Shown here: positions 12,250 to 25,184 of the stretch, one piece after another
How the letters are laid out: each line of letters begins with the position of its first letter
Numbering within the stretch: the first letter of the stretch is position 1
Origin: Paracentrotus lividus
Lineage: Eukaryota; Echinodermata; Echinoidea; Camarodonta; Echinidae
DNA: 64,000 bases
Direction: 5' to 3'
Assembly: GCA_940671915.1 (NCBI GenBank)
Contig: CALNVZ010003426.1
Span: 5,504,281-5,568,280, forward strand
Program-made: the position numbers and the translations under genes
The notes under the pieces: generated by a model
What the model was told of the DNA's origin: nothing
Databases searched by the model: none
Seen by the model: the letters and a program-made list of their open reading frames with translations, nothing else

Positions 12250-15030
12250 CAAGTTGGAATACAAACAAGCAAAATTCGCTCTTGTGATTCAATATCGTTC
12301 CATGAAGTTCCAGCAATGAAGGAAAAAGGAGAAATTACGATTGAATACGATATCAGTTAAAAGTTAATTTAGTATTGACGACGACTTATTGACTTCCTAT
12401 CATTCATTATTCAAAGAATTACTGTAACATCTAGGCAAGTAATAAATCATTCCAGAAATGTAAAATACCCTGGACTGGACAATTTATTCATCAGAGTGGG
12501 AGTTAGGGATCAAATTCCAACATTCACTATGACAAGGAATTTCCAGTTATGATAATTATTTCAAATTACGTCTCTTCTTCGTCATGTTCTTGCAAAGTAG
12601 TTTAAGCCGAACTAGGATACATAGACAGATATAGAATACAGGGAATGTATAATTGTTATGATTTAAAAGATAGAAATCAATGATTTATAAAAAAAAAAAA
12701 AACTGGTTTCCTTTAATGTCGGCCATGCGTCGAAACTGACATGTAAAAAAAAATCATTTTGGTTTACACCACGTAATGTCAATCATTTCATTGACCTTAT
12801 TAAATTTGGAATGGTACCTGATAGAGCAAACAATAATATGTCCGATTCAATTCGGTGAAGTATCTTTTTGCAGTTTATTAAAAAAAAGTGTTACGTAGAC
12901 AGTTCTAAATCTTATAAGTTCTTAATCCTATACAATCAATTTGCTTGATACAAGGTGTTCAGGTTCATTAAAACTATCGTTTGTAATTAATTGTGTACTT
13001 ATTTACCAAATAAAGAAAGTGTGAACACCAACTTATTATACGACAAACACAGAAACCTTCCAATGAAATCTTTATGAACCATGGGTGCATCTTTTAAATT
13101 TGTATTACCCTTTTCATCGTATCACATAAAAAAGTACCACATTATCTCGTTTCACATTTTCCTATTTTCCCCTCATGAGAAAGTGGAAATAGAAATTCCA
13201 CTTTGAACTTGAAATCATTTTATACATTTGCATGTTGAGTATCAGTACTTAGCAAGTAAATATTTCGAAGTCCCGCAAAACATTACATCGAATTGATGCC
13301 ACTTTCATCTATAAGCAAGTCACTCACAATCAATTTATTGATACATATTGTTATATTCATCTCTTGTTATTAAGTATAAAGTGAATGGGTTTCCCGGTAT
13401 ATGGAAAGTTCCTACGTCATAAAATGGTATTATACATACAAACAGTCATGCAATGTCGTGCAATATGTTACAAGCATTTATGCTCCAGCTCTGTCTAAAT
13501 CAACAGGTTTATTGAGAAAATATTGAAAATATTGGGTTCAACACTAGCGTGCCTTTCGTTCACAGAGAACTGTAATAAATAAGAGAGTATGGAGATGTAA
13601 ACTCATGTATTACGACGCATGATATCATGAATGGACTGTGACATGGTATATCACTCAAAACGATAAATCACTACATATTCAGGTTCATTTTATAGTTCTC
13701 TCGTTTTCCATTCTGTGTTGCATGCAGAAAATACCATGTTCATTTGGGAATAATGCCCAATTTACGATCATTCATAATATAGGCTTATTTTCCTCCCAAA
13801 TATGTCACTTTTATGATAATATCACGTTAAAAATGCATTAAAGTCACCCCAAATACATGAAATAAGTGCCCGCTAAAATTTGAACTTTGTATGTTAAGTA
13901 GATTTTTACCTCCTTTATTGTCAACACTACCGAGAGAAGACTCCGTCCCAATTTATCTTTAAAAGGCTTTTTATGTATCCAGGGTAAAATAATACTACAC
14001 AGGTATATTCATAGATATAACATATACATGTTCATGTATATCTAAATGTATTGTGCACTAAATTCTTGTGATAGGGGTAACTTGACTAGATCAAAATGAA
14101 TAAATTTATATACGGTAGGTGTAGTGTTGGTATGATCATGATAGGTCAAGATAATAACTTGAATTTTCAAATAAAACGTGTATCCGGGATTAAGCAATAC
14201 AACATTATTACCAGACATTTCAAATCATATTAATTATTCTTTTTTTTTTTATAGCAAGAACATGCACCCATTCACTCTTGATTCAATTTTCCCCATCCGT
14301 TTTTCAGGTTCTACTATGAAGTTGAAATACGTGTAGCTAATTTGTTGACCTTTGTACGAAAACTATTTATATAAATTAAATACATTTTGCTCATTTGTAG
14401 ATTTGTTTGAGCAATTCTTGCTTATTGGATTTGCGCAACAAATGAAATCAAATGCTGATATTTATGTGTTTTTTTTGTACTCATGACTTCAGGTTATTTA
14501 TCTGTACCTCAATCTCTTGTGTTTGAATCGCCTGAAATAAAACATTTCGTTTTTCAGTCGGAAAATTGTTTTCTTGCAATATTTAATTGAAAATACTTAT
14601 TAAAGAGACTATTATGTAATTCACAACTACAACCAACCGAAATTTACGTTTAACTAAAATAATGAATTAATTTAAGGAACAATAAAGATCTTCGTTCTTT
14701 GTTAAAGATGATTAAAAAAGGATGATTATGTCTATACGATTCTTCTAAAACACAAAAAAGTCTTTGTCTTTTCAAAATAAGCTTAAAGGTACATTTTCAC
14801 CATTAAATCAACCCTGTCAATCAATAATTGCAATTACTCGGTGAAATATATTGTGATAAAGGTTATTATTATCAGGCCATAACTAGATTCAATTTTGACT
14901 GAAAGGCTTTTAATATAGGAAAAAAATCTCAAGTTCGAAATCGACAAATAAAACATATTTCAAGAATGAGATCGAAATTTACATTGCAAGTAAAGTTCAA
15001 GTGTTTCGAAAGCTTTTAATCCATAGTTTC

Positions 15031-15033
<3 letters not shown>
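12250..15033. other. Gene-free stretch
   Basis: AT-rich unique sequence with frames under 70 codons and no motif. I see no element with paired ends. Confidence 0.5.

Positions 15034-15083
<50 letters not shown>
15034..15083 (+). repeat. Poly-A tract, 50 bp
   Basis: An uninterrupted run of A followed by GAAGAATTATC. As at 9751, it could be a retrotransposon tail, but no body is recognisable upstream. Confidence 0.85.
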
Positions 15084-15085
<2 letters not shown>

Positions 15086-15089
15086 AGAA

Positions 15090-16280
15090 TTATCACGACT
15101 TATTGAAGGTTTTTAGCTTTAGGTTTACATATAATAGTTGACAAAAAATAAAATAAACTGAAAATACTCACCTTCACTTTTGCTTACCACGTGGTGTCTG
15201 TGTATGAAAGGACAATTTTTTTTTTGTGCGGATTGTATACAATAAGTGTGACGGTAAATTAATTTGTCTTAATATATATATTTGCTAGGCAAACAGCTAA
15301 CTATTTATTGCACATTTTACGGATATTTTGGACAGCTTCTCTATATCAGCAATTCGAATCAGAAGAGCTTAACACATGCTATAATCAATGTAGAGAATAA
15401 ATGTTCGTCATAGAATAGACATTTCTGTTGGGGTGGCTAAGCAGTCTCTTCTTAGTTGAATTTTAGAGCCTGAGTATATGGAATAAATTGTCAGCTTCAG
15501 TTCTGTCTAAAATGTTGATACAACCTATCAACAATTCATGAATCGCCGCAAATAGGCTACTATTGATTATATCAGACACATGTCAGAAATAGATTTAACA
15601 TTAAATCAAGAACGGGTTATATATGCCCCAGTCTTATAGTCTTTTCATTCAATCGCATGCAACCATTCGCCTTCAAAACTCTATATATTTTATTAGTATT
15701 TTCTAGTCGAAAGCCCCTCCCCCGAGAAAAGGTAATTAGAAAAATAAAATAAAAAGGGAAGACATTGGGTAACAAATAAAGAGAAAGAAATTGTCTTAAT
15801 GTAGAACAATAGGGGAAATGTGAAATAGTTTGAAAATAAAAGTCCAAAGCAAAGAAATATACACGGGGCTACTAAAAAGGAACCAAAAGAAGAAATATAA
15901 ACAAGAAGAAGAGATGAAGTATGAAATAGACCACGGTGTGCAAACTAGGAGAAAGATTTTGGTACCCGACATTAGAGAAAATTGTTAACGTATTCATATT
16001 CATTATTATTTTGTTTTTACTTGTGTTTCATATTTAACATTTTTTAATCTGTGTTTTTCTTTTGAGATAAATGGTTTAAAGTGAGATCAAAGCTTTTGGA
16101 AATATTCATATTATGAATGACAGTAACGTAAAAACTAAACACAACTACAACAAAAATTATTTAGGTAAAGAAAAATCAGTTTGTTGTAATAAACCATCAG
16201 GAAACGCTAGATTATGATTTAAACAGAAATGCTAAAAGACAGGGGTACAATATACCAGAGTATCTGATCCTAAGGGAGGT
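15090..16280. other. Gene-free stretch
   Basis: No gene or bounded repeat is seen. An A/G-rich segment runs about 15720-15920. Confidence 0.5.
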
Positions 16281-16283
16281 TGA

Positions 16284-16375
16284 TATTAATAATAATAATA
16301 ATAATAGTCATTTATAATTGCGCTATACACGAAAAAGTATCACAGCGCTTACAATATCATTATACAATACATAGA
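16284..16375 (-). mobile_element. Probable 3' end of a SINE or LINE, minus strand
   Basis: On the minus strand the sequence reads TTGTAAGCGCTGTGATAC, then TATAGCGCAATTATAAATGA, and ends in about seven ATT units (AAT on the + strand, 16287-16306). An (ATT)n tail after a GC-containing body is the usual 3' end of SINEs and LINEs in this window. The 5' limit is not defined and no target duplication was identified. Confidence 0.5.
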
Positions 16376-16519
16376 TAATTCACCTAAATCTTAAGTTACA
16401 AAAAATATAGATTAAACAATTGCTTCAACTATTAGCTTTCTCAGCCGCACCAGAAGGTCACGAGAAGGAAATTACAAAATTACGAACCTGGTATTAGATG
16501 AAAATTCACTTCAAAGTTA

Positions 16520-16770
16520 TGCGGCGGTCACAACTCGTCGTAGGCTACGGGGCACGTGCTATCAACGTAGCCTGCGTTGCATGTGCAATGTATGCACAGG
16601 TCGTTGGTCAATTTCTGCGATTCATGCGTTTCTGTAGTAAGGGTATTGGAAAAACTTCCTGCACGTCGTACAGGCAACGTGCCTCCGAGGTACCTGCGCT
16701 GCACGATTTTTCTACGAAATCCATCGTAGGGAGTTGCACGTCGAAGGTACGGCGAGTTGTGACCGCCGGA
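16520..16770 (+). mobile_element. GC-rich MITE, family A copy 2
   Basis: Ends TGCGGCGGTCACAACTCG and its reverse complement (CGAGTTGTGACCGCCG near 16753-16768) flank a 250-bp GC-rich body. TA lies on both sides (16518-16519 and 16771-16772). It is nearly the reverse complement of 5213-5456; the main difference is a short insertion around 16618-16626. Such high identity with so small a body suggests recent mobility. It carries no transposase. Overlapping frames of 91-122 codons on both strands arise from its stop-poor composition. Confidence 0.88.
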
Positions 16771-16772
16771 TA

Positions 16773-19095
16773 AGATGACCTTGATTTCGCACGACCTTGT
16801 GCTGATAGCATGGAGAAAAGGCAACACACACAAAAAAAAAACAACAAAAAAACAGAATTGTTATTTTGAGAGAGCTCAGCGAATTTATCTGAGACTGAAT
16901 TCACAGCGGAGCAATTGTCGCCTGAACACATGTCATAGAATAAGTTAGAATAACAGGTTATCAGATCAATAAGCATAACAATAATAACAAAGAAATCTCA
17001 TAATACATGACCTATATCTCGACAAATTTGACTTTAATATTGGTTCAAGTGTAACATTAGAACATATGAGTCTGAGCTTTTTGTTTAAAGTCGCTGAAAT
17101 GCTGATGTCTAAAGGGAAAATATTTTGGATGTTACACTTTTGAATGCTCTTTCACCGAACAGAACTGGCTGTCTTGATGGTATATTTGCTTTTTATACAA
17201 GGACAATAACGTCAGGGTATGGTTGACCTGTACATTTAGTCAGTCATTGCATCTAGCGACCGCCATCAAGACATTACAAATAAAATAACTTACCAAGGAA
17301 AATCACTAGTTCAGCCAGTTAACGCCTTGGAAAATAACTCCACATCTTCTTCAGATTTCACAATCCCATAAAATTGGTGTAAATAAGATGTTCTTTTTTT
17401 TAACCCACGGAGTGAGTAACGTTGCGTTAAAATAGATGTAATTAATTGAAATGTCGGTCGTTGAAATTCCAATATAATTATTAGACCGTTTTAGCTCAAA
17501 TGTTAGGTACCAAGTTCATGCATTCACTATGTTTAAGATTGTTATATGGACAACAGAGTAAATGCGTTTTATCTTCTGCAGGAGGTCATGTAAACTAAAT
17601 CCGTACAATTGTGAGGAGGTATTTGAAATATACGGTAAGTTTTGATCGGTTTGAGATATCACCAAGACATACATAAAAGGGTTACAGCTCAGTAGCGAAC
17701 TGTTGAAGCAAAACCAGACCACATGTGAATATTCAATTTACCCCAAGGCGAATAAACAGTGAAGTACGCTTGGAAATCTTCAACGTGTTTCCTGATTTAG
17801 CCCTGTTAACATTTTTGGGTTTCGAGGAGTACCGTATGTAATAAATAAAGAAAGTATCAAAATTCATGAAAGCTACATTGTGCTAAAAATTACATTACTT
17901 TGATAAATATGGTCTGTTATCAAAGAAATTTGATTTTCTTTCTCATATTCATTATTATTGATATCGAAACTAATCGTTATTTATATTCTTTATTTTATTT
18001 CGTTCGCTTAATTCACCTAGGGTCCCATTTTAAGTGATTAACACACTGTTTATTAGGAACGCACCATAAATACATGTACATAAATAAAAAATGATAGAAG
18101 AATGGGAACGGTCAATAACAAATATTTGGATCGATTCAGATCGATTTGGATCTTTATAGTAATTATTCATTAAAATGAATCTGGATTTAATAAGCCATTA
18201 TTATGGTGTGACTTTTGCGAGGTGTAGGATGTTACTGAATAATGAATAATGATATGAAAAAAAAATCTAAATAAAAAACAAAACAAACAAATGTACACCT
18301 TTGATAGGACTTACGTAAATACTTTCTTTACAAGAGCGCAGATGTTGAAATATTCAATGCCGTCGAAAAATTACGTAGTTACTAAATGAAATTCAATTCA
18401 CCAGGATGAAATTACTTAATCTAAACATTCACTTGCTACCCGTCCTGAAGTTGAGTTCGACAAAGGCTTCCGGCACCACTCGTGTATGTATTTCAATATG
18501 TTAACATGAACGGAGGAACAACAAATACTCTCTTACAAAATTACAAACCTCTTGAGTTTCTTATTAATCTTAGTTGAATATCATTGGCAGATTTACGATC
18601 AGACATGTCTTGTATAAATGGAACTTCCGAGAGCTGAGATTTGAGGCCGTCGGTGTTCTATGATGGGCAGGTTCTAAGTAGCCACTGCTACCATTCATAC
18701 GCCATACAAGCTCTTTAGAGACAGAGCACCGTTAATTCATATCTTGGTTACGGAATCACAATTCTTCTGGAGCGCTCTCAAGGTGCGTGAAGGGTAATCG
18801 GGAGTTACATGTTCCTTCATAAAGAACCGACGTAAATCTATCACGGAGGAGATGATAAGGTGTGGTTAATTCAAACTTCTTGTCTTGAGAGCTTAGTATA
18901 GAATGGGTTATTCTAAAGACGATTTCATATTTAATGTATTTTGTTGAAGTGTACCTACATGTAAGTCGCTGCTATTAGATTAAAGGAGAGATTTATGATC
19001 TGTTTTATAACTAGAATAGAGAGTTCAATATTAAAAGAAATTTACTATTGATAGAACACATCCTTATCGCTTCTTAAACAAACATATATGCCTAT
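16773..19095. other. Gene-free stretch with a mid-GC segment at 18.4-18.9 kb
   Basis: Mostly AT-rich unique sequence. Around 18430-18900 the composition is more balanced and less repetitive, with no long frame. That could mark a regulatory or otherwise constrained segment, but nothing in the sequence proves it. Confidence 0.4.
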
Positions 19096-19129
19096 ATGCA
19101 TGTCGGTTATGAAGGAAATATAAATATCT

Positions 19130-19480
19130 GCACTCACACACATACACACACACACACAAACGCACACACTATCACACAAGCTTACATAAACCTTCACACA
19201 CACACAAACGTACACCACACACTGTTACATGAACATACCCACACATACCACAATCTCACACCCAAAATCAAACGCACGCACCCACTCAGACAGACAAACA
19301 CAAACACACACATCCTCACACACCCTTACACATACCCTCACACACACAAACGTACTCCACACATTCTTACATGAACATACCCACACACACACACACACAC
19401 ATAACCTCATACTCACCCTCAAATGCACGCACACACTCCCTCAGATATACACAAACACGTACACACACACATGAGCCAAG
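19130..19480 (+). repeat. AC-rich minisatellite with about 142-bp higher-order period
   Basis: CA-rich throughout. Two longer units share ordered landmarks: ACAAACGTAC, then TTACATGAACATACCCACAC, then a block ending AAxGCACGCAC, then CACTC. They start near 19205 and 19347. A third, poorer unit may precede them. Open frames rich in His and Thr across this tract are artefacts. Confidence 0.75.
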
Positions 19481-21408
19481 ACGAACTTCAAATTGAGTAT
19501 TCGTTATAGAGTTTGTTCATAAGTTTACTAACGTGCTGTTTTATGTTTATAGGTGATTTATTCAATCATTTATAAAATACATATTTGAAACCCGTAGTTT
19601 GCATGTATCAAACCTGCATGGAATATCGAACTTCCACAGTCTTGCTTTAACATAAAGCAATCATTTTCCATTTTTTACATAAAAATGCAACTCATTTTTC
19701 TGCTCACGAAATCATTTATTACATGACGTATCAAATCTCATCTCTCTCTAGATGATGAAAGTAATTTCACGAAGATGAATTCTGTTATACGAACACGGTG
19801 AATATGATATAGCTAAGGATATTTCAATTTCAAACTCGTATGTAATGTGTTGCGAGGGGGCGAAAAGAAGTCAATAAACATCGCCTCTTCGCCGGAATTC
19901 TTAGAGTTGAAATGTTCCCGTAATTTGAAACCTCATTCAGGTTTTCCGAGGCGACATCATCGAGTGTGTTCGGTAGGATCTAACATGGTAAGCCGCTTCC
20001 TCAAGGTTATTCAATAAAACACTTATGCACTCAGTCACACAGAGCAAGGGCTCGGGTCACAACCGATCATTGTATGTCCCTCGCGTGATCCATGGCGTTT
20101 TCTCCAGCGACAATTAATGAAAAATGTAATGTAAATTCCTTTCAGTGAGAGATTCAATAAATTGACTACTGGACAACCCCACCCAAGCTTAACATGAAAA
20201 ATAACATGCAACCCTTACCCTAAACCTATTCGAAATAATGCCCGACGAAAGTGTCGAATGTGCAAAAGTTGTGTTACCAACTGGTTTCCTTTTTAAATCT
20301 GTCTTGATGTGGATGTGATATCAAATTGTAGCTTATAAATGTTCCTCCGATTGGCTGAGGTGTGCAGAAAGCAGATATAGAGAGGAGTGTAGTTGTACAA
20401 CGGAATAGACAAGAAATTAGATCTGGATATTTCAAAATAATTAGCTCCAATGGAAACACTTTGTAGTGTGTTAAAGTTAGGAACACGTCTGCATAAAAAG
20501 AAAAAGTTTAGTATGAGATGCTTGTACTAAAACTTAGATTTTGCCTTTTCTTTTATGAGAGTTACACTGCCTGACACTGAAAATTAATTTTCATTTTCAT
20601 AACCCCTCTCCTCGTACTCTCAATGTTCGTATCAATAGACCTTGGTGATAATGCCTTTCCACCAAACTAGCCATTCCATCAATAATAATATAAAAGCCTT
20701 CACTCTCCTCAAGCCATTTATTAAAGCTGTCCATTAAAGACTTTCTTTTCATTTTACATATCTTAGGTTCATCTCTGTAACAGACTCTTTAAACCCCATT
20801 TATATACAAAATGCCCGAAATCTCATTTGCATGATCTCTAACTCACATAGTATTTTTGGAATCTACCATTATTATATCTCCTCTATATATCATATCGCAC
20901 TGGTTATTCCATCTATCTACATGTATAGGATTTTAACAGGTCTTCTTACTTTACGTTTATGTGATACTGCATTTGTTTGTGTTCTAATACAAAAACTGTA
21001 AGATTATTTAAAGATCAATCTATATCTGACACAATAATCTATCTTCTCAACCGTACGATTAAATAAAATCGCTAATTTACATATAGTGATATCTTAAGTC
21101 AAAGAGATTATTCTAAGTGCTGATCAGATTACAGAATTTTGAGGAAAAAAAAAATAGCACGCAGCTCTGAAAGATACATTACATATATATTTTGACTTCA
21201 GTATGTTTTTCGACAATTTGATGTTACGGGAGAGTGTTGAGCACGCGTCTTTTTTTTTTCGATAGGAGACGGGTCTTGTATTGAGGTTTCTAATTAAAAT
21301 GGTTAAGTTGTCTGATAATTTAAATTGCATCATGTTTAGTCAAGCGGGACACGTTCTCTTTAGATAAGAACAGTACATTTTTTAACAAGTAGCCTAAATG
21401 GATCTTAC
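19481..21408. other. Gene-free stretch
   Basis: No gene is seen. The region 19860-20120 has more balanced composition, and 20340-20460 likewise, without a credible reading frame. Confidence 0.45.
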
Positions 21409-21420
21409 CAAAAGCTGAAG

Positions 21421-21675
21421 TACAGTGTACCTTCTAGCACAGTGTCCCACAGTGTGAACACAATGTGAACATACTGTGGCACAAATGCGGTCACATTGCG
21501 CCGTACGTATTCCAGTACCGAAACTGTGAACACGGGCCAGATTCACACAGTCGTCACATTGTAAAGGACCGTGTCACTGTTTTCGCAGAGTCGACGTATT
21601 TTGGATTTGGCCCATTTTCAACCGTGTTTCCACAGTCTGGACACATTGTGATTTACTTTCTTTTCCCGGCAGGGC
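21421..21675. mobile_element. CACAGTGTG-family element, copy 1
   Basis: The word CACAGTGT(G) and its variants recur in both orientations: GCACAGTGTCCCACAGTGTG at the left, CACATTGTGA at the right. The centre reads GGGCCAGATTCACACAG and TTTGGCCCATTTTC, which pair with the centre of the 32.8-kb copy. The right end is CCCGGCAGGG, matching the CCCTGCYGG end of the other copies; the left terminal repeat is degraded. It has no coding capacity. The 116-codon frame over it is chance. Confidence 0.72.
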
Positions 21676-21927
21676 GTTGGAAGTGGTTTTGTTTTGTCAT
21701 TGTGTATAAATATAATTGTAAAACAATTCTAGAAGTTGATCTGACTTTGGTAATACCGCTCGAGATTTCTATGGAATGTTATTGCATTAATACTCATGTC
21801 ACGAATATAAGATGATTTAATTATGAGTAATATTAGTCACTTGAACCTCTACATCTTTTAGTTATGGTACTTAAACAGTCGCGTCATGTAGCCCTAAAGG
21901 ATGTTAAGTGACACGCTGTGTCTAGCC

Positions 21928-22060
21928 GATGACCGATATGTCGGCTCAGTGGATAAAGCGTCCGCTTTGTAATCGGGAGGTCATGAGTTCGAACCTCGGT
22001 TGCATCTTGCCTAAAGAGATTAAAAGATGGAGTTGCTGCTACCCTGTTTGACGTTCAAAA
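21928..22060 (+). mobile_element. tRNA-derived SINE, copy 2 (partial)
   Basis: An A-box-like block GGCTCAGTGGATAAAGCG and a B-box-like block GAGTTCGAACC, about 35 bp apart, give a tRNA-like head with an anticodon-loop-like CTTTGTAATC. Downstream GCTGCTACCCTGTTTGACG resembles the GGCTACCCTGGGTT tail of the SINE at 11986, so the two are related. The acceptor stem does not pair well, so I do not call a tRNA gene. No (ATT)n tail or target duplication is evident. Confidence 0.7.
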
Positions 22061-22233
22061 AGAAATTCATAGAACAACGTTGATATGGCAAAGATCAATA
22101 GGGCAAACAAAATTCCGTTTAGAAAATAGGATTTGGGGGTTGGATTGTAGCCATCTTAGTGGCGAAACGGATAGGTGAGGGTACATGGAATGAGATCTCC
22201 ATGGTTGTGTCGACGATTGAGATCGGCTTGGTA

Positions 22234-22258
22234 TATATATATATATATATATATAATA
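22234..22258. repeat. (TA)n microsatellite
   Basis: About 12 TA units, self-complementary, followed by AT-rich sequence. Confidence 0.9.
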
Positions 22259-22317
22259 TAATTTTTTATTATGCACTTGATCTCAGTATGTTTGTTGCGA
22301 CGAACATTTCGTTTTCA

Positions 22318-22477
22318 TATATCGTCGCCTGAGAACACAGAAATGTGCTATAACAGATCAAAGAATGTTCCGTGAGAACCAAAGGACGCTATTACCATTG
22401 ACTTTACAGCAAAGCGCCCTTCTGGTTCTCACGGAAACATCTTTAAGATGCCATTCTGGCTCTCAACAGACGATATA
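22318..22477. mobile_element. Small inverted-repeat element (GTC-TGAGAGCC family), copy 1
   Basis: The left end TATATCGTCGCCTGAGAAC and right end GCTCTCAACAGACGATATA are inverted repeats. Inside is a second inverted pair: TTCCGTGAGAACCA near 22369 and TGGTTCTCACGGAA near 22423. The element at 36723 shares the AGAGCCAGAA and TCTGAGAGC ends. It is 160 bp and non-coding. Confidence 0.65.
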
Positions 22478-22479
22478 GT

Positions 22480-25040
22480 GTATTTAATTTGTAATGGAGG
22501 TGAAGTAAGACAACTTAGATGTAGCTTGCAGGGCGTGATTAAAGTTTGAAACTTGTTTATGGTGTAGATCACTATGATAAACCTTCAATTTATTTTCTTC
22601 TAAAATTAATATAATTCAGAAGGACATTAGAAAGGAACGATCTCAAATATTGGTTTGAATTATGGAATGTACATGACATTATCACACAGACTTTCTGCTA
22701 TAAACAGAATCTTAACATAAACTTGGTAAAAGAAAAGTATAATATTTGTAATCATTGCTTTTTATTAGAGACGAAAGTCTGTAAATGACTACAGGTTATG
22801 ATTCCCCATCTGTCGGCAACGTAGGACAGCCAAGAACGAGACTATAAGATGTCAATCAGGACATAGCTTAAAGGTTGGTTTAGCCCATATACCACGTCAA
22901 TTATCCAACTATGATCTTGAAAATTGTTCTAGACCTACATATCTTGGGGAGGGGGAGTGGGGGGGGGGGCAATACTAAGTGTTTATTTTTGTTTTGGCCT
23001 GTGAGTGCATATTCCATTTGAAACTGTAGTCTCAAAAAGGTTAAAGTTTAACATACATGAAGGCTTAAGTAAATAAAGAGAAGAACATTCTTTAAAACTA
23101 TCTAGAAGTTTGTTGCATAGCTGAGGGATTATACATGTTGGAAAGCTCATGGCCATTTTATATTGTGGATACATAAAAGGCGACAAAAAACTATCTGGAA
23201 CTTGGATGCTCATTGGAAATATTTTTGTGTCGATTTTTTATTTGATAATGGTGGGATTTGACGCCCTCAATTTTCTTGGTAAAGACATCTACTTTTATTT
23301 ACGTAAAGCCCATTGGGCACTGTTTTCCACCATGTTTTCTACCCTTCTCAAGTGTGCAACAGATTAATACCTCACACAAGGTGGTAAGCAGCTTATACCT
23401 CCTCCCCTTATCAGTACAACATGATAGCCATACGACTCCTCCTTGGCCTGTTAAACCATCTTCGTATGTAGAGCAAGTATAATCGTTGACATTTAGCCGT
23501 TAGTGTGATTTCAGGGCCTGATACCACATTACCAACACTCTACATTACAATTAGGTTGGTGTGTGGAGAATGTTCACCCAACTCGCTTTCCTTTCCTGCT
23601 TTCACACAAAGGTGTCAGATTTAAGAAGGATTTGTTTACCGCAACATTATCATCAGCTCGTCTGATGTTTATCATCTTACTTTCCGGTTTTAATTTCATA
23701 CTGTTTTAGTGATGCACTTCTTTGTATTTCTGTTTTACTTTCATACTTTGAATGCACTGATATTTTCAGGATGTAAAATGATACCACACTTATATAATAT
23801 TTGTGTTAAAATGTAAGCAAAGGAATAAAAGACAAAAAATACATTTCTTGTTGGCTGAAGGCTCTATAGAATCCAAGTATTAAAAAAAAAAAAATAATAC
23901 ATCAAAATAAATAATCATCTTTGAAAGATAATTTATAGTTTAACAGTGTTACACCACGTAGTAGACCTGAAAATTACCGTTTGTATTATTTTGTGTTTGT
24001 ATTCTTTTTAGGAAAAAAAAAAATATACAAACAGTCCTTTTCAGGATCACTAAATGGTATTACATGGTAAACCTAACTATTAATATAAATTATTATCAAA
24101 TATAATTTTTGAAGATAAAATATAAAACAGAATAAAGAACTAGTAAACGTGATAGAAAACAGGATATCTTGTTGTTTTCGACAAATAAAAAATCCCCAGG
24201 GAATATATTTAGCTTGGTTTCCTTCGTTCTTATGCCTAAAAGTATAGAATTCTAAAAATGAGAGCCTTTTGTGTTGGAAAAAACCCCCAACTTAACACGG
24301 TTAATCTGTTTGTGAACCCTCCCACCCACTGGGAGATCTTAATATAAATCAAACTCCCTTGAAGATAAGGATGAAAATATTGTGAGACTTCAATCGCCTT
24401 ATCAAAAAAATTTCTTTAGGTATGATATAGGTTGTTTTTTTTTTTAATTTTCACATAGCGTAATCTACATCTACACCTCTGTTTTCAATTAAATTTAGGA
24501 TAAAATTCCTGGTGGTACATTTTTTGTGCTTATCGTGGTAAAACAAACAGATTCCAAATTCTATTTATAGCATTTTACATAATGGATTCTACAACATTCA
24601 TAACACAAATTTGAAAACAAGCTATGAAAAGGAATACAAATGTCCTTCCATACCTCCTTGTTTTTCATTTTATTTATCTATTATTTTTTCTTTTTATATA
24701 AACCTGTTTTTTCCATACTAAACTGTACTGAATTATCGATTGTCGTACAAAAATGCAGTTACCAAGAATACAGAAACCGTCAGTAGTGTGTTAGTAAACC
24801 TGCTTGGACAATCCACATTAAAAACTAAAGCAGACCCGTTGTCTTTTTTAAAGAATTTTTTAATTTTTTCATTGTCACGATGTACACATCTACTGAAGAT
24901 AAACCTTTTCGCCTTTCTATTTATTTTTTAAAATTTCATGTCATTTTTTTGTTTTGTTTATTTTTTCTTTTTTGTTTGTTTGTTTTTTGGTTTGTTTTCA
25001 TTTATCATATATCTGTTTTTTTTTTATTGAAATTAACATG
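22480..25040. other. Gene-free stretch
   Basis: Unique sequence with a G run at about 22950-22970 and A runs near 23881-23894. The segment 23390-23650 is less AT-rich, but its frames (72-76 codons) overlap on both strands and have no motif. 24420-25030 is T-rich. Confidence 0.45.
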
Positions 25041-25044
25041 CGGT

Positions 25045-25182
25045 ATTTTAGTGTTGGCATCACATGATTTGGGAATCAAAGGTCATTGGTTCAATCCCCG
25101 GTAACGACACAAATTTCCTTGGATAAAACAATGCATGCTTCACCTTTCCAAGGGGTGTTAAATGGGTGCCTGGTAGGATTTA
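25045..25182 (+). mobile_element. tRNA-derived SINE fragment
   Basis: A B-box-like block GGTTCAATCCCCGG at about 25089 is followed by ACGACACAAATTTCCTTGG and, further on, TTAAATGGGTGCCTGGTAGG. The latter resembles the AAATGGGTACCTGGTAGG text I associate with sea-urchin tRNA SINEs (recall, not a search). The A-box region is decayed (GTTGGCATCACATGATTTGGG). There is no clear 3' tail. It is called a diverged or truncated SINE. Confidence 0.65.
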
Positions 25183-25184
25183 TT

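Noticed and set aside
16498..16976. 91-122-codon frames on both strands
   Set aside because: They overlie the GC-rich MITE. The same frame appears at 5160-5540 only because the DNA is a copy; there are no transposase motifs.
21465..21815. 116-codon plus-strand frame
   Set aside because: It begins inside the CACAGTGTG element and runs out into unique AT-rich DNA, with no domain recognised.
21940..22010. Functional tRNA gene (Thr-like anticodon loop)
   Set aside because: The acceptor stem does not pair and the downstream sequence matches the SINE at 12 kb. It is a tRNA-derived SINE head.
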